DNA from: Methanothrix soehngenii GP6
Lineage (GTDB): Archaea > Halobacteriota > Methanosarcinia > Methanotrichales > Methanotrichaceae
Direction of reading: 5' to 3'
DNA: 64,000 nucleotides
Assembly (NCBI RefSeq): GCF_000204415.1
Contig: NC_015416.1
Coordinates: 2,914,001-2,978,000, forward strand
Shown: positions 18,441 through 27,251 of the stretch, one piece after another
Layout of the letters: every line of letters starts with the position of its first letter
Position numbering within the stretch: position 1 is the first letter of the stretch
Position numbers and translations under genes: made by a program
Notes under the pieces: generated by a model
What the model was told of the DNA's origin: nothing
The model's database searches: none
What the model saw: the letters and a program-made list of their open reading frames with translations, nothing else

Positions 18441-19541
18441 TTATATTATCTTAAATATGTAAAGCAAAATAACAATAACAATAAGCCCAACAAAAGCTAG
18501 TTGTGCTCTTACCTGCTTTCGTAATTCGTGTATTTGGCTCTCGATAGTTGTGTTTTTCTCGATTGCATTTCTGAAAAACTCTTTGTACTCTTGGCGTGAA
18601 ACCTCCAAATCTCCTGTAAGTTCATCATGCATCTTTTGAATGCTGTCCTTTAATCCTGTAGTCACTTCTGAAAACTCATCCTTCTGCTGATCAAAACTAT
18701 TATTGAATTCTAAAAAGCGTATTTCAGACTCACTGCGCAGATCGTTTATCATTCTTACTAGCTCGTTGCGCAAATTGCGATTAGCAATTTGAAAGTCACT
18801 CTGCGCGTTAGTTATATCTTCCTGGAGCTTCATCCCGCGTTGGTCAATCTCTTTTTCAAGTTCGTCAAGTCGAGATCTGTGATTATCCAGGTTTTGATTT
18901 ATCTCTGTGTAGCGATCCTCTGATTTATCTTGGAAATACTTTAAGCTCTGATCCAACTTAGATTCCAGGTTATTAAGAGCTGCATGCAGCTCAACCTTCG
19001 CCTTATCTGTATCTTCCTGGAGCTTCATCCAGCGTTGGTCAGTCTCTTTTTCAAATTCGTCAAGTCGAGATCTGTGATTATCCAGGTTTTGATTTATCTC
19101 CGTGTAGCGATCCTCTGATTTATCTTGGAAATACTTTAAGCTCTGATCCAACTTAGATTCCAGGTTATCAAGAGCTGCATGCAGCTCAACCTTCGCCTTA
19201 TCTGTATCTTCCTGGAGCTTCGTCCCGCGTTGGTCAGTTTCTTGTTTGAGTTCATTAAAACTATTATGAATATCATTCCCAGTATCTTTAAGCTGTTCTA
19301 AAATTTTTCTTGCTTCCGGCTCAAGGATTGACCATCTGCTTTCCACTTCGATTATGTACTGATCTAGCTTATCGAGACTCTCAGAAGCACCTCGAAGCTT
19401 GGATTCAAAGTCCTTTTCTAGCTTAGAAAATTCCAAGATAAAATCGGCAAGTTGATCCAGTGTTTTGAGGGTTTCCTGTGACCTGGCTCTGAAGTCTTCA
19501 AGTTCAAAGTTTACTTGTTCTAGGTCGTCTATGCGGGCCAT
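18441..19541 (-). CDS. Coiled-coil protein with C-terminal membrane anchor
   Basis: 366 residues, nearly all charged heptad-type helix, ending in one hydrophobic segment (LAFVGLIVIVILLYIFKII) that would anchor it by its tail to the membrane. A 65-residue unit is present in two almost identical copies. The ATG at 19541 overlaps the end of the helicase gene by 13 bases, so the two are translationally coupled. No enzymatic domain is visible. It could be a membrane-tethered scaffold or sensor for the helicase; this is inference from operon structure only. Confidence 0.7.
   Translation of the reverse strand: MARIDDLEQVNFELEDFRARSQETLKTLDQLADFILEFSKLEKDFESKLRGASESLDKLDQYIIEVESRWSILEPEARKILEQLKDTGNDIHNSFNELKQETDQRGTKLQEDTDKAKVELHAALDNLESKLDQSLKYFQDKSEDRYTEINQNLDNHRSRLDEFEKETDQRWMKLQEDTDKAKVELHAALNNLESKLDQSLKYFQDKSEDRYTEINQNLDNHRSRLDELEKEIDQRGMKLQEDITNAQSDFQIANRNLRNELVRMINDLRSESEIRFLEFNNSFDQQKDEFSEVTTGLKDSIQKMHDELTGDLEVSRQEYKEFFRNAIEKNTTIESQIHELRKQVRAQLAFVGLIVIVILLYIFKII
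18841..19230 (-). repeat. Two tandem 195-bp copies inside the coiled-coil gene
   Basis: Copies at about 18841-19035 and 19036-19230 are almost identical at DNA level (for example tggtcaatctctttttcaag versus tggtcagtctctttttcaaa) and encode a 65-residue unit twice. The high identity indicates recent duplication or homogenisation. Confidence 0.85.
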
Positions 19542-22500
19542 GCAGTCTCCTTCAACATCCTAAGACTATCAACTTTCTGCAAAATATTTCCCAGATTCAT
19601 AGAGATCTCTCCATATTTTCGTAACTTCCAAAGAGCAAAAGTGTGACGGTATTCCTGGGATCTCTTGCCGAAGCACTGGAATGCCTCTTCTGCCAAGAAC
19701 TCCAATCCATCGGTTGAATCCCAAGGACCTTTAGCTTCAGCAATCCAGGAGAAAGCTTCTTTGGCATCTATAGCGCTAGCCTCTTGGTAAAAGGCCAAAA
19801 GAGAATCCGTCTTAAATTCTCGTTGTACACCAAATTTGAATCCATCCCTTAGATAACGCAATGCTTCTTTTTGCTCTCCACGATGCCTGCTAAGGGTTCC
19901 AGCCATAAACAAAGTTCCAGGATCATTGTATTTCTGCTCTAGCTGATAGGTCATTTGGACAAGAAGGCTTGTATCTGCCTTTTTTTCGAAAACAGTTCGC
20001 ACAGCTTTTTTCATGGCTTCTACATCAAATCTCTCTAGAATGAGATGGATACTCTTTGCGATCTCGTCTAATTCTGCTTCATAAACTGGAATCTCAGCTT
20101 CTGACCTCGGAAATCTCAGGTCAGGAACGCAGACATCACAGAAATTGCAATGGTAATTTGAATCGACCAGACGAGAATGATTTTGTTCAGTATCAAAAAT
20201 ACTACGTAATGTTATACGGCGGCATTGTTTGCTCACTGCATAATTCTTCTCATCTGTGAGCATTTGGTAGCGCATATTCGGCACTGTATCATAGACAAGT
20301 TTCAATAATATCCTAACTGCCTCAGTTATGAAATTCTCTCCTCTTACATTGCGATTTTCTCCAATCAAGGAGATATTTTGGAGTCCTCTGGCTTCATCAT
20401 CGAATTTTTTCCCTGCTTCAGTGCGGTTCAATATTTCTATTAGATTAGATATAACATCTCCTGGTTTCCAGTCATCTTTGTATTCGGGATCGAAAACAGT
20501 CTCATTCCAGCTTAGATAGCGCATAGAATAGCCTTCAACCAGACCCAATTGTTGCAGCCTGTATAAGGCCAACTCCATAAATTTATATTCGTCTTCCTCT
20601 TCGCTTTTGACCTTGCTTCTTGAAGATCTGTTTTCACCTTTTCTTGAGCGAATATTCTCTCCTTGTTCTAAACTCCGATAAACCTTCATGACAGTTTTTA
20701 GATCTCTCTCTATGCCTATATACGATTGCTCAATGAAGCGTGCCTGTTTTCCGTAGTCGCACAAAGATTGTAAGTTGTAGGCACATCTCCACCTACCAGA
20801 AGCACAAGGTGGCTTAGGCGGGCTCTTATCCTTTAGCCAATCATTTTCGCACTGCTGGTCCGGAGGTACATACATGAGAGCAACGTGGGCATGATCGCCA
20901 TCTCGTCCTGCGCGTCCTGCTTCCTGATAATACCCCTCCAAACCGCTTGCGAAGGAGTGGTGCACGATAAACCTGATATTGCGCTTATCAATGCCCATGC
21001 CAAAGCCTTTTGTGGCAACTAATAGCGGAAATTGAGATTGATGAAACTCCTCCTGACATTGCAGGATTTTCTTTTCCCAATTTGCATCCTTCCGCGCTTC
21101 ACGCTTCGGAAGGACCATATCACAGTCTTCGCATTTAAGATGATCCTCAGTGGGCCATAGGCCCTTTTTACTTATAATACCCGCCCGCACGAGATCATCA
21201 TCGCTTGCATCAACTAAACGAGGAGAATCGCAGGATGAACAAAGCCTTGGTGGCTCAGAGGCATATACATTAATCAATCGATTGTCCTTAAGCAAATTTT
21301 TTACAAGTTTTTGGGAAATGAAGTGAACTCCTTCCGGCGCTGTATTATACCCAGACGGCGCTGCATAGATGCCAAAAATAATGCCGGCATTATCATAAGG
21401 AGGTTTCCCGTTAACCGGCACTAGCTCCTCGAAGGGCATGTTCAAAGCTCTGGGAATTTTTTCAGTAATGATATGCTTAAGCATGTTCGACTTGGCAGTG
21501 CTGCTAGAACCTACTTTCCATACGGAAAGGCTGAGGTTGGTCCTATCACTGCTCTCTTTCTGAATAACGGCTTCCTCAGGCAAGTTCAAAACCCTTCTGA
21601 TGTCTTCTTTTACATCTTTTGAGGCAGTTGCCGTAAGTGCTATAATTGGAACCATACGCCTGGTGGCTTTCTCGATAGTCTTTCGGAAGCGATCGATCTG
21701 AAGATAGGAAGGACGGAAATCATGACCCCATTCAGATACGCAATGGGCCTCATCAACCACAATTGCTCCTACCGGACTATTTTCCAGAGTAGATTTGATC
21801 TGGCAATAGAATTCTTTTTCTCGAAGACGTTCTGGAGAAATATAGAGCAGACGGTAATTATGGCCTTGAAGATCTTCGTATTTCTTATCTTTTCCGGAAC
21901 GATTGTCGTAGGATGTGATGGATTCGGCGCAAAGTAATCCCTGGCGTTGCAAGTTTTGGATTTGATCTCGAATAAGCGAACGGAGAGGGCAAATGACAAG
22001 TGTGGTTCTTGGGATTAATAACGCGTATAACTGAAAGACAAGTGATTTGCCGTAGCTTGTAGGAAGGATACCTAATACTGATTCTTGATTCAGAATCTTT
22101 ACTAAGAGCTCAAACTGCCGTTCTTTAAGCTCGGGAACTAAGAAGTAACGCCTTGCAAAATAATCAAGTATCTCTCGGTCAATCATCTTGGGCAATTCAA
22201 GTTGAATCTGCCTATTTGCGATCTCTAAGAACATATCAGGAAATCTCTCCAACGATGCTCCAGATATACAATCCTTAGATTTGCAGGGATTCATCGCCTC
22301 ATCAGCAAAAACGTAGTCTGCGTCTGGTAAATTGTCGTTAAAGTAAAGATTTACCGGAGTCATAGAAAAGTCGACTCGTTGGTCCCCTTGACCAGGCTCT
22401 GCGCCTAGGTATTTTCTCAAAACCTCGTAAACTCCATATTTGTCGTACGGACCCACAATATGAATATCCACCTTTGGCAGTTCAACCTCTAGACCGTATA

Positions 22501-23458
22501 GCCGTGCTACCCTTTCAATCAGAGCTACGGTATCTAACAGGGCTACAGACAACAAGGCCAACATCGGTGACCAGTCTGCTATCACAATCTTGTTCTTGCC
22601 CTGATGTATCGCCTTGCAGAGTATGGTGAGCGCAATTTTTTGGTACAAGGGATACTTCTTTGGAAAATGATTTAAGAGATCCATAATATAAATTAGCGTA
22701 GGCTTTTGGCTGTGCTCTTTATCACTCAATTCGAGTTCTAGTAGGCCCTTTAGAATCGGATCTTCTAATGCCATCTTTCTTAGATATTCTCTAGTGTCCT
22801 CACCCTTAATCTCGTCCAAAGCAAACGGTTTATAAATAAAGCCTTGATCCGATAGGCTTCTTTGCCTTTTCTTTTCATCCCTGAATCGATCTCTGTTTAT
22901 TATTGCTGAATCATGATATTTGGACCCTTCTACCTCAAAGGCGTACTTTCTTACTCCATGAAAAACAAAATCAACTCGGCGTTCTCTACCCGATTGGTCA
23001 CGGAATGCAAACTGAGGACTTAAAAATGACAGCCCGTGTACACCGAAAACAGGCAAGAACGCATCCTTAAGGAAGAGGCGCTCTGCATAATGTTCATCAA
23101 AGCTATCGTCTTCTGGCTTATCGAGGTTATGCACATGAATGAACTCATCAACGGATTTAAAAGGAATTTTTTGATTGCTATGATTGCTACGAAGGATTTT
23201 CCTTTTTTCATTATTCGCGAAACGCCACTGTTCGACCCATTTATAATTTGCATGCCTTGGATCTACCACTCTTATAAGTTGTCTTTTATTAATTTTTACT
23301 AAGACATCTTCCGGGTCGATCTCATGTGCGACCTCTAGAACTGCGGTTCTAATTTGAATTGGCAAGCTTCCTAAGGGTTCTGATTCAGTTCTGCCTAATA
23401 TGGTGCATCCAGATAATTGATATGCTAGAACCCAAAGCAGGGAATCTTTATCGCTCAC
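19529..23458 (-). CDS. Large RecQ-like DEAH helicase with N-terminal nuclease-like domain
   Basis: 1309 residues. Near residues 160-215 there is a PD-(D/E)XK-like section (RRVDFVFHG, YAFEVEGSKYHD) of the kind found in DUF559/Vsr-like nucleases. The helicase core has motif I TSYGKS near 466, DEAH in VVDEAHCVSEWGHDFRPSY near 567, TATA motif (ALTATAS) and motif VI QEAGRAGRDGD near 843. An inserted four-cysteine zinc site (CSSC...CEDC) lies near 742-776, and the region around 1080-1115 (CRRI...CNFCDVC) matches the RecQ zinc-binding domain. The C-terminal 180 residues are helical and unrecognised. The gene is AT-richer than the housekeeping part. It heads a two-gene operon with the coiled-coil membrane protein. 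Fused nuclease-helicase plus membrane partner is typical of defence modules, but no known system is recognised. Confidence 0.8.
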   Translation of the reverse strand: MSDKDSLLWVLAYQLSGCTILGRTESEPLGSLPIQIRTAVLEVAHEIDPEDVLVKINKRQLIRVVDPRHANYKWVEQWRFANNEKRKILRSNHSNQKIPFKSVDEFIHVHNLDKPEDDSFDEHYAERLFLKDAFLPVFGVHGLSFLSPQFAFRDQSGRERRVDFVFHGVRKYAFEVEGSKYHDSAIINRDRFRDEKKRQRSLSDQGFIYKPFALDEIKGEDTREYLRKMALEDPILKGLLELELSDKEHSQKPTLIYIMDLLNHFPKKYPLYQKIALTILCKAIHQGKNKIVIADWSPMLALLSVALLDTVALIERVARLYGLEVELPKVDIHIVGPYDKYGVYEVLRKYLGAEPGQGDQRVDFSMTPVNLYFNDNLPDADYVFADEAMNPCKSKDCISGASLERFPDMFLEIANRQIQLELPKMIDREILDYFARRYFLVPELKERQFELLVKILNQESVLGILPTSYGKSLVFQLYALLIPRTTLVICPLRSLIRDQIQNLQRQGLLCAESITSYDNRSGKDKKYEDLQGHNYRLLYISPERLREKEFYCQIKSTLENSPVGAIVVDEAHCVSEWGHDFRPSYLQIDRFRKTIEKATRRMVPIIALTATASKDVKEDIRRVLNLPEEAVIQKESSDRTNLSLSVWKVGSSSTAKSNMLKHIITEKIPRALNMPFEELVPVNGKPPYDNAGIIFGIYAAPSGYNTAPEGVHFISQKLVKNLLKDNRLINVYASEPPRLCSSCDSPRLVDASDDDLVRAGIISKKGLWPTEDHLKCEDCDMVLPKREARKDANWEKKILQCQEEFHQSQFPLLVATKGFGMGIDKRNIRFIVHHSFASGLEGYYQEAGRAGRDGDHAHVALMYVPPDQQCENDWLKDKSPPKPPCASGRWRCAYNLQSLCDYGKQARFIEQSYIGIERDLKTVMKVYRSLEQGENIRSRKGENRSSRSKVKSEEEDEYKFMELALYRLQQLGLVEGYSMRYLSWNETVFDPEYKDDWKPGDVISNLIEILNRTEAGKKFDDEARGLQNISLIGENRNVRGENFITEAVRILLKLVYDTVPNMRYQMLTDEKNYAVSKQCRRITLRSIFDTEQNHSRLVDSNYHCNFCDVCVPDLRFPRSEAEIPVYEAELDEIAKSIHLILERFDVEAMKKAVRTVFEKKADTSLLVQMTYQLEQKYNDPGTLFMAGTLSRHRGEQKEALRYLRDGFKFGVQREFKTDSLLAFYQEASAIDAKEAFSWIAEAKGPWDSTDGLEFLAEEAFQCFGKRSQEYRHTFALWKLRKYGEISMNLGNILQKVDSLRMLKETAWPA

Positions 23459-23614
23459 ATTCTGTGCTTATATCTAAGAGATTAAATCCTTTATGTTTTT
23501 GCCGTTCCAATTCATGAATTTCGATTTGCTATATTGGGAGCACAGAGAATCACGAATACCCCATCCTTTCCCATGAAAAGCAAGATTTAAGATGTCGATA
23601 GATCTTGTTTTTTA

Positions 23615-25497
23615 CCTGATCAGCGATGACTTCCTCCCTACATCTCTCGTTAGCCGACGAGTCGAGTCTCCTCTTTGAATAACGCACTCATTCCGATCTC
23701 CTTTAATCTTGCAGAAACAGAATCGGTCATATTGAGATACCATGTTTTGACCTCGTTGCCAAATCGAACCTCGACTCTTTGCACCACGGCCAGATCCCGC
23801 AAAAACATATCCGCGCTCTCCCAAGATCCTTCTTTGCCAGAAGCCTCTTTGAGCTTCCATTGAAGCACAGCCAACAATCGATATGCAAGCATGCAGACGA
23901 AAAGGTAAGCTTTCACACGATGCTCCAATCTGTGTCGAACAGGTTCGACCTCTTCATGTGTTTTCAAAACACGAAAGACTTTCTCTATGAAGTCCTTTTC
24001 CAGATACATGTTCACAGCATTATTTGCATTTAATGAGTAATCAGTAGATAATATGAGCCATTTTCCATCATATTTTTCCGCAGATCGGAGTCTCTGTCGA
24101 TCATAACTCCATTCAATCCTAGGCCCGTCTTTTTTTCTGCGCACGCTGGCATCAATAAAGCCAGACCACTGTCCGACTATGTTTTTTATTCGATCATGGA
24201 GTCGTTTTTCGGACCAGTCTTTTCCAGTCTGGCTTAGCTCGTTGAGGCTTTCTCCGATTACGGAAAGCGCTTCATTTCTTGCATCAGCATCCTTCACGCT
24301 TCTTTCGCGATTGGCATAAACGATTGTAGAGCGTTCTTTTCCGAAAAGTTCATTTTCTGTCTTTATCGCATAGATATGCCCCGCATGACTGCTGCGGACA
24401 AGCGAATCAGGGCTAATTGGGATTTTGGTTTTGCCGATGATTTCTTTTGCTTCTTTCGATGTTTTAGGTACGCCGCATATCAGTTTCCACCCAGACTCAT
24501 CTACCATTTGCACATGTTTTTTTGATACGTTTCCGCGATCCCATATTAGAGTTCCAGGTTCAATGGCCATTTTAGATAAGCGATTCAGCAGGTTTTTCAC
24601 TGTGGATATGCTGTGACGGCTTCCGTTGTACACAAAATGCGAAAGAGGATATCGATCTCGTTTTGACACAAGAATCGCGAGGTTAGCTTGACGCCGACGA
24701 ATTCTATCAGGATTATATCCAAGCTCAGCAAGAGGGCAACTAACTCCGAAAAACAGCAAAGTTGTAAGGTCGTAAGCTAATGTCTCTTTTTCATCGGCAG
24801 GGAGTGGATGGCTTTTTCGCCATCTATGGTACAGAGCGTCATCTATCCTCGAACTCAAATCGGTAATAGAAGCTGCGGTCTTGTCTTCCTTGCATACGAA
24901 ATCAAGTGCAAAAAGGAATGCATCCTTTGTGAAGACATCTGCGGGAAGACCTGCAAGATGCGGGAGATCTGTAGTTTGCACCCATCGCTCAAGCATAGTA
25001 GCACTATCTGGGTCGATCGCACGGTTTATTGCCCAAACAGTCAGCAATTTCCCTGGAGAGACGCCGTTTAAGCCTGAATCGGAGCAGCAGATTCCGTCGA
25101 TTATCTGGATAAAACCAAGATCCTCGGCAATCGACCAGAGCAATTGAACGTCACCTGCTCGATATGATCTGGACAAATCAAGTCGATCTATGACCTTCTT
25201 ACGAGGTTTATAGGTATCGGATTTGGCATCTTCTCGTCCAATATAGCGCACGAACTTACTGACTACTTTTCCCTCTTCCCTTGTGGTTTTGTATTCCTCA
25301 AGGTAAACATGACCTCCTCGCTTGCGCCTTTTGATAGCCATGTGGGGAGTATACTCCCTACAAGCATAAGTATATTTCGGTACGAGGATAATTTAATATA
25401 GTGGCTTATTTTGGAAAATCAGTTTCAGAAATGGCTCATTAACAGAAGGATAAATTCTAGTGGGGAGTAAGTGCCACGCTGTTCAGGTTTTTATTTG
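23615..25497 (-). mobile_element. IS1634-family insertion sequence, complete
   Basis: 1883 bp. The ends are imperfect inverted repeats: the left end begins CCTGATCAGCGATGACTTCC and the reverse complement of the right end begins CCTGAACAGCGTGGCACTTA. The element is flanked by the 6-bp direct repeat TTTTTA (23609-23614 and 25498-25503), the expected target duplication. It contains one intact transposase gene. It lies in the intergenic region upstream of the helicase gene and interrupts nothing visible. Confidence 0.88.
23650..25341 (-). CDS. IS1634-family DDE transposase
   Basis: 563 residues, IS4-superfamily DDE transposase. Recognised from the N-terminal VYLEEYKTTREEGKVVSKFV, the KLLTVWAINRAIDPDS region, DLTTLLFFG, LIWDRGNVSKKHVQMV (second catalytic Asp) and the C-terminal EKDFIEKVFRVLKTHEEVEP with the catalytic Glu region, followed by HVKAYLFVCMLAYRLL-type helices. 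No frameshift is seen, and the inverted repeats and target duplication are intact, so it may still be active. Confidence 0.92.
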   Translation of the reverse strand: MAIKRRKRGGHVYLEEYKTTREEGKVVSKFVRYIGREDAKSDTYKPRKKVIDRLDLSRSYRAGDVQLLWSIAEDLGFIQIIDGICCSDSGLNGVSPGKLLTVWAINRAIDPDSATMLERWVQTTDLPHLAGLPADVFTKDAFLFALDFVCKEDKTAASITDLSSRIDDALYHRWRKSHPLPADEKETLAYDLTTLLFFGVSCPLAELGYNPDRIRRRQANLAILVSKRDRYPLSHFVYNGSRHSISTVKNLLNRLSKMAIEPGTLIWDRGNVSKKHVQMVDESGWKLICGVPKTSKEAKEIIGKTKIPISPDSLVRSSHAGHIYAIKTENELFGKERSTIVYANRERSVKDADARNEALSVIGESLNELSQTGKDWSEKRLHDRIKNIVGQWSGFIDASVRRKKDGPRIEWSYDRQRLRSAEKYDGKWLILSTDYSLNANNAVNMYLEKDFIEKVFRVLKTHEEVEPVRHRLEHRVKAYLFVCMLAYRLLAVLQWKLKEASGKEGSWESADMFLRDLAVVQRVEVRFGNEVKTWYLNMTDSVSARLKEIGMSALFKEETRLVG

Positions 25498-25580
25498 CCT
25501 CGCATGTGCCATTGTCCTGTGGCACATGGGCGTTTAGGGTGGAGTGGCAGCACGCAGTTTGATTGTCGAACAGCCACAAG

Positions 25581-25718
25581 ATTTATATTCGTTGACTGCC
25601 GTAATACGGCAAATGCCGTAGTTCAATGCCGGCTGCTTAGAGTGGGAGACAGCCTGAAGAAAGGCTGAATTATTGCGATTAGATCCGTTTCTGTCAATGG
25701 AGAGGGGTCTATTGAGGA
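25581..25718 (+). ncRNA. Structured leader RNA with TATA box, copy A
   Basis: A TATA-like ATTTATATTC (25581-25590) is followed by three hairpins: TGCCG/CGGCA (25597-25611), GCCG/CGGC (25615-25633) and CAGCCT/AGGCTG (25650-25667), then the box GCGATTAGATCC (25675-25686) and a fourth stem TCAAT/ATTGA. The same order occurs in copy B (39307-39436) with compensatory base changes in the stems. The element ends just before the ribosome-binding site of the first TPR gene. No known riboswitch class is recognised. Confidence 0.6.
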
Positions 25719-25728
25719 GCGCGATTCG

Positions 25729-27207
25729 ATGGAGAATAATGCTAAGATAGCGGAGATCAGGCATGATCACCGTCAATTGCCTGATATATTATATGCCGTC
25801 TTTAAGCTTATTTTCTCCTTGATATCGCTGAAATTTTTTTGCACCTCTGCAGTAGCGCGGGAAGAGACTACCGGCTACTGGATTAATAGAGCAGAAGAGC
25901 TCATGCACAACGATTCTATCGATGAAGCCATCTCTGCATGCGGCATGGCTCAAAAAAAAGAACCATGGAACGATTCAATTATCGTTCGCAAAGCCATGTA
26001 TCTTAACATCATTGGCATGGTGAATGAATCGGCAAAGACATATGAGAAAGCGCTGACCCTGCTGGATGAAAAGCTAAAGAAGAATGCAATAGATGTCGAA
26101 GCCTGGCAATGGAAGGCCATAGTTCTAGCCAGCCTGAACAGAGAAGATGAGTCCGACCAGGCATATGAAAAGGCCCTGGAGATCTTCGACCAGAGAATAA
26201 AGAATGACTCGCGGGATGCCGACTCCTGGATAGGCAGAGCAGATGTGCTGCTCAACCTCGGCCGGTGGGATGAGGCCCGTGAGTCATATAATAGAGCGAC
26301 GGAGCTCAAACCTCTGGATTACAGCGTCTGGTGGAGGAAAGCAGAAGTCATTAGCGGCATAGGAGATATCAACGAGTCCGTGGAGGCCTACGATAAGGCC
26401 ATCAGCCTGATACCAGCCTACGATGCAGCGGAGCGGGCACTGGCTTATGCTGCAAAGGCAGAAGACCTGGCATTTGCCGAACGATGGGAAGAGGCCCTGG
26501 AGGCGGTTGATAAATCTCTGGAGCTGAATCCTAAAAGCAGCGTGTGGTGGCATTTCAAGGCTTCTACTCTAATGGAGATTGGCAGGAATGATGAAGCGCT
26601 GGCAGCCTTCGACGAGGCCCTCAGGCAGAGTCCCGGAGATGCCCATAGCTGGTTGCGGAAGGCTGGCCTGCTCGTGGAGATGAAATGCTATAACGAATCC
26701 ATCAAAGCCTACGACAGAACCCTTGAGCTGATTGCAGAAAGCAACACCAAAGAGCTGGCTGGGATTTGGCTGGTCAAAGGAACGGCACTGAACAGGATCG
26801 GCAGGCGAAAAGAGGCAAAAGAGGCCTTCCGGATGTCGCTGGAGCTTCACGTTAAAGCCATCTTGGAGGACCCCGGCGACCTCAGCCTGAAGAGGATGAA
26901 AGGCCTGACGCTCTATAACCTGGGCAGATACGAGGAGTCCTTAGAGGTTTATGATCAAGTACTCGAGGCCTCTCCCAGAATAGAGCCCTACGTTATCGAC
27001 GTTTCTGCATTGGAGGGCAAGGGTGATGCTCTTCGGGCATTGAACAGAAACCAGGAGGCTCTGGAGGCTTACAATGAGGCAATAGAGCTGGCTCCCAGTT
27101 CTAGCGCCGCATGGCACGGAAAAGGTGAGGCCGAGAGGGCATTGGGACAGGTTGGCAATGCCGGCATGTCGCTTTTGACGGCGGATAAGCTGGGGTATGA
27201 AAAGTGA
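25729..27207 (+). CDS. Secreted TPR protein (KLGYE subfamily)
   Basis: 492 residues. After a short polar leader there is a hydrophobic export segment (LIFSLISLKFFCTSAVA), then about ten TPRs with the pattern W-x-x-A/G-x-x-L...A-x-x-x-Y-x-x-A-I-x-L. N-x-S/T sequons sit in the TPRs (VNESAKTYEKA, YNESIKAYDRT). It ends in GNAGMSLLTADKLGYEK, a tail shared with the next gene and with those at 46028 and (nearly) 55284. The start ATG follows TGAGGAG. It is the first gene behind leader RNA copy A and is likely exported to the cell surface. Molecular partner unknown. Confidence 0.85.
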   Translation: MENNAKIAEIRHDHRQLPDILYAVFKLIFSLISLKFFCTSAVAREETTGYWINRAEELMHNDSIDEAISACGMAQKKEPWNDSIIVRKAMYLNIIGMVNESAKTYEKALTLLDEKLKKNAIDVEAWQWKAIVLASLNREDESDQAYEKALEIFDQRIKNDSRDADSWIGRADVLLNLGRWDEARESYNRATELKPLDYSVWWRKAEVISGIGDINESVEAYDKAISLIPAYDAAERALAYAAKAEDLAFAERWEEALEAVDKSLELNPKSSVWWHFKASTLMEIGRNDEALAAFDEALRQSPGDAHSWLRKAGLLVEMKCYNESIKAYDRTLELIAESNTKELAGIWLVKGTALNRIGRRKEAKEAFRMSLELHVKAILEDPGDLSLKRMKGLTLYNLGRYEESLEVYDQVLEASPRIEPYVIDVSALEGKGDALRALNRNQEALEAYNEAIELAPSSSAAWHGKGEAERALGQVGNAGMSLLTADKLGYEK

Positions 27208-27251
27208 GCCCCACTATTTTTTTTTTGTGAAAAGGGGATGTGGTGAGAGAA

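Noticed and set aside
17877-23458. tRNA-borne integrative element covering the helicase operon
   Set aside because: No repeat of the tRNA 3' end and no integrase was found in the window.
25581-25718. Identification of the leader as a known riboswitch
   Set aside because: The hairpin order and the GCGATTAGATCC box do not match any class I can recall with confidence; left as unassigned.
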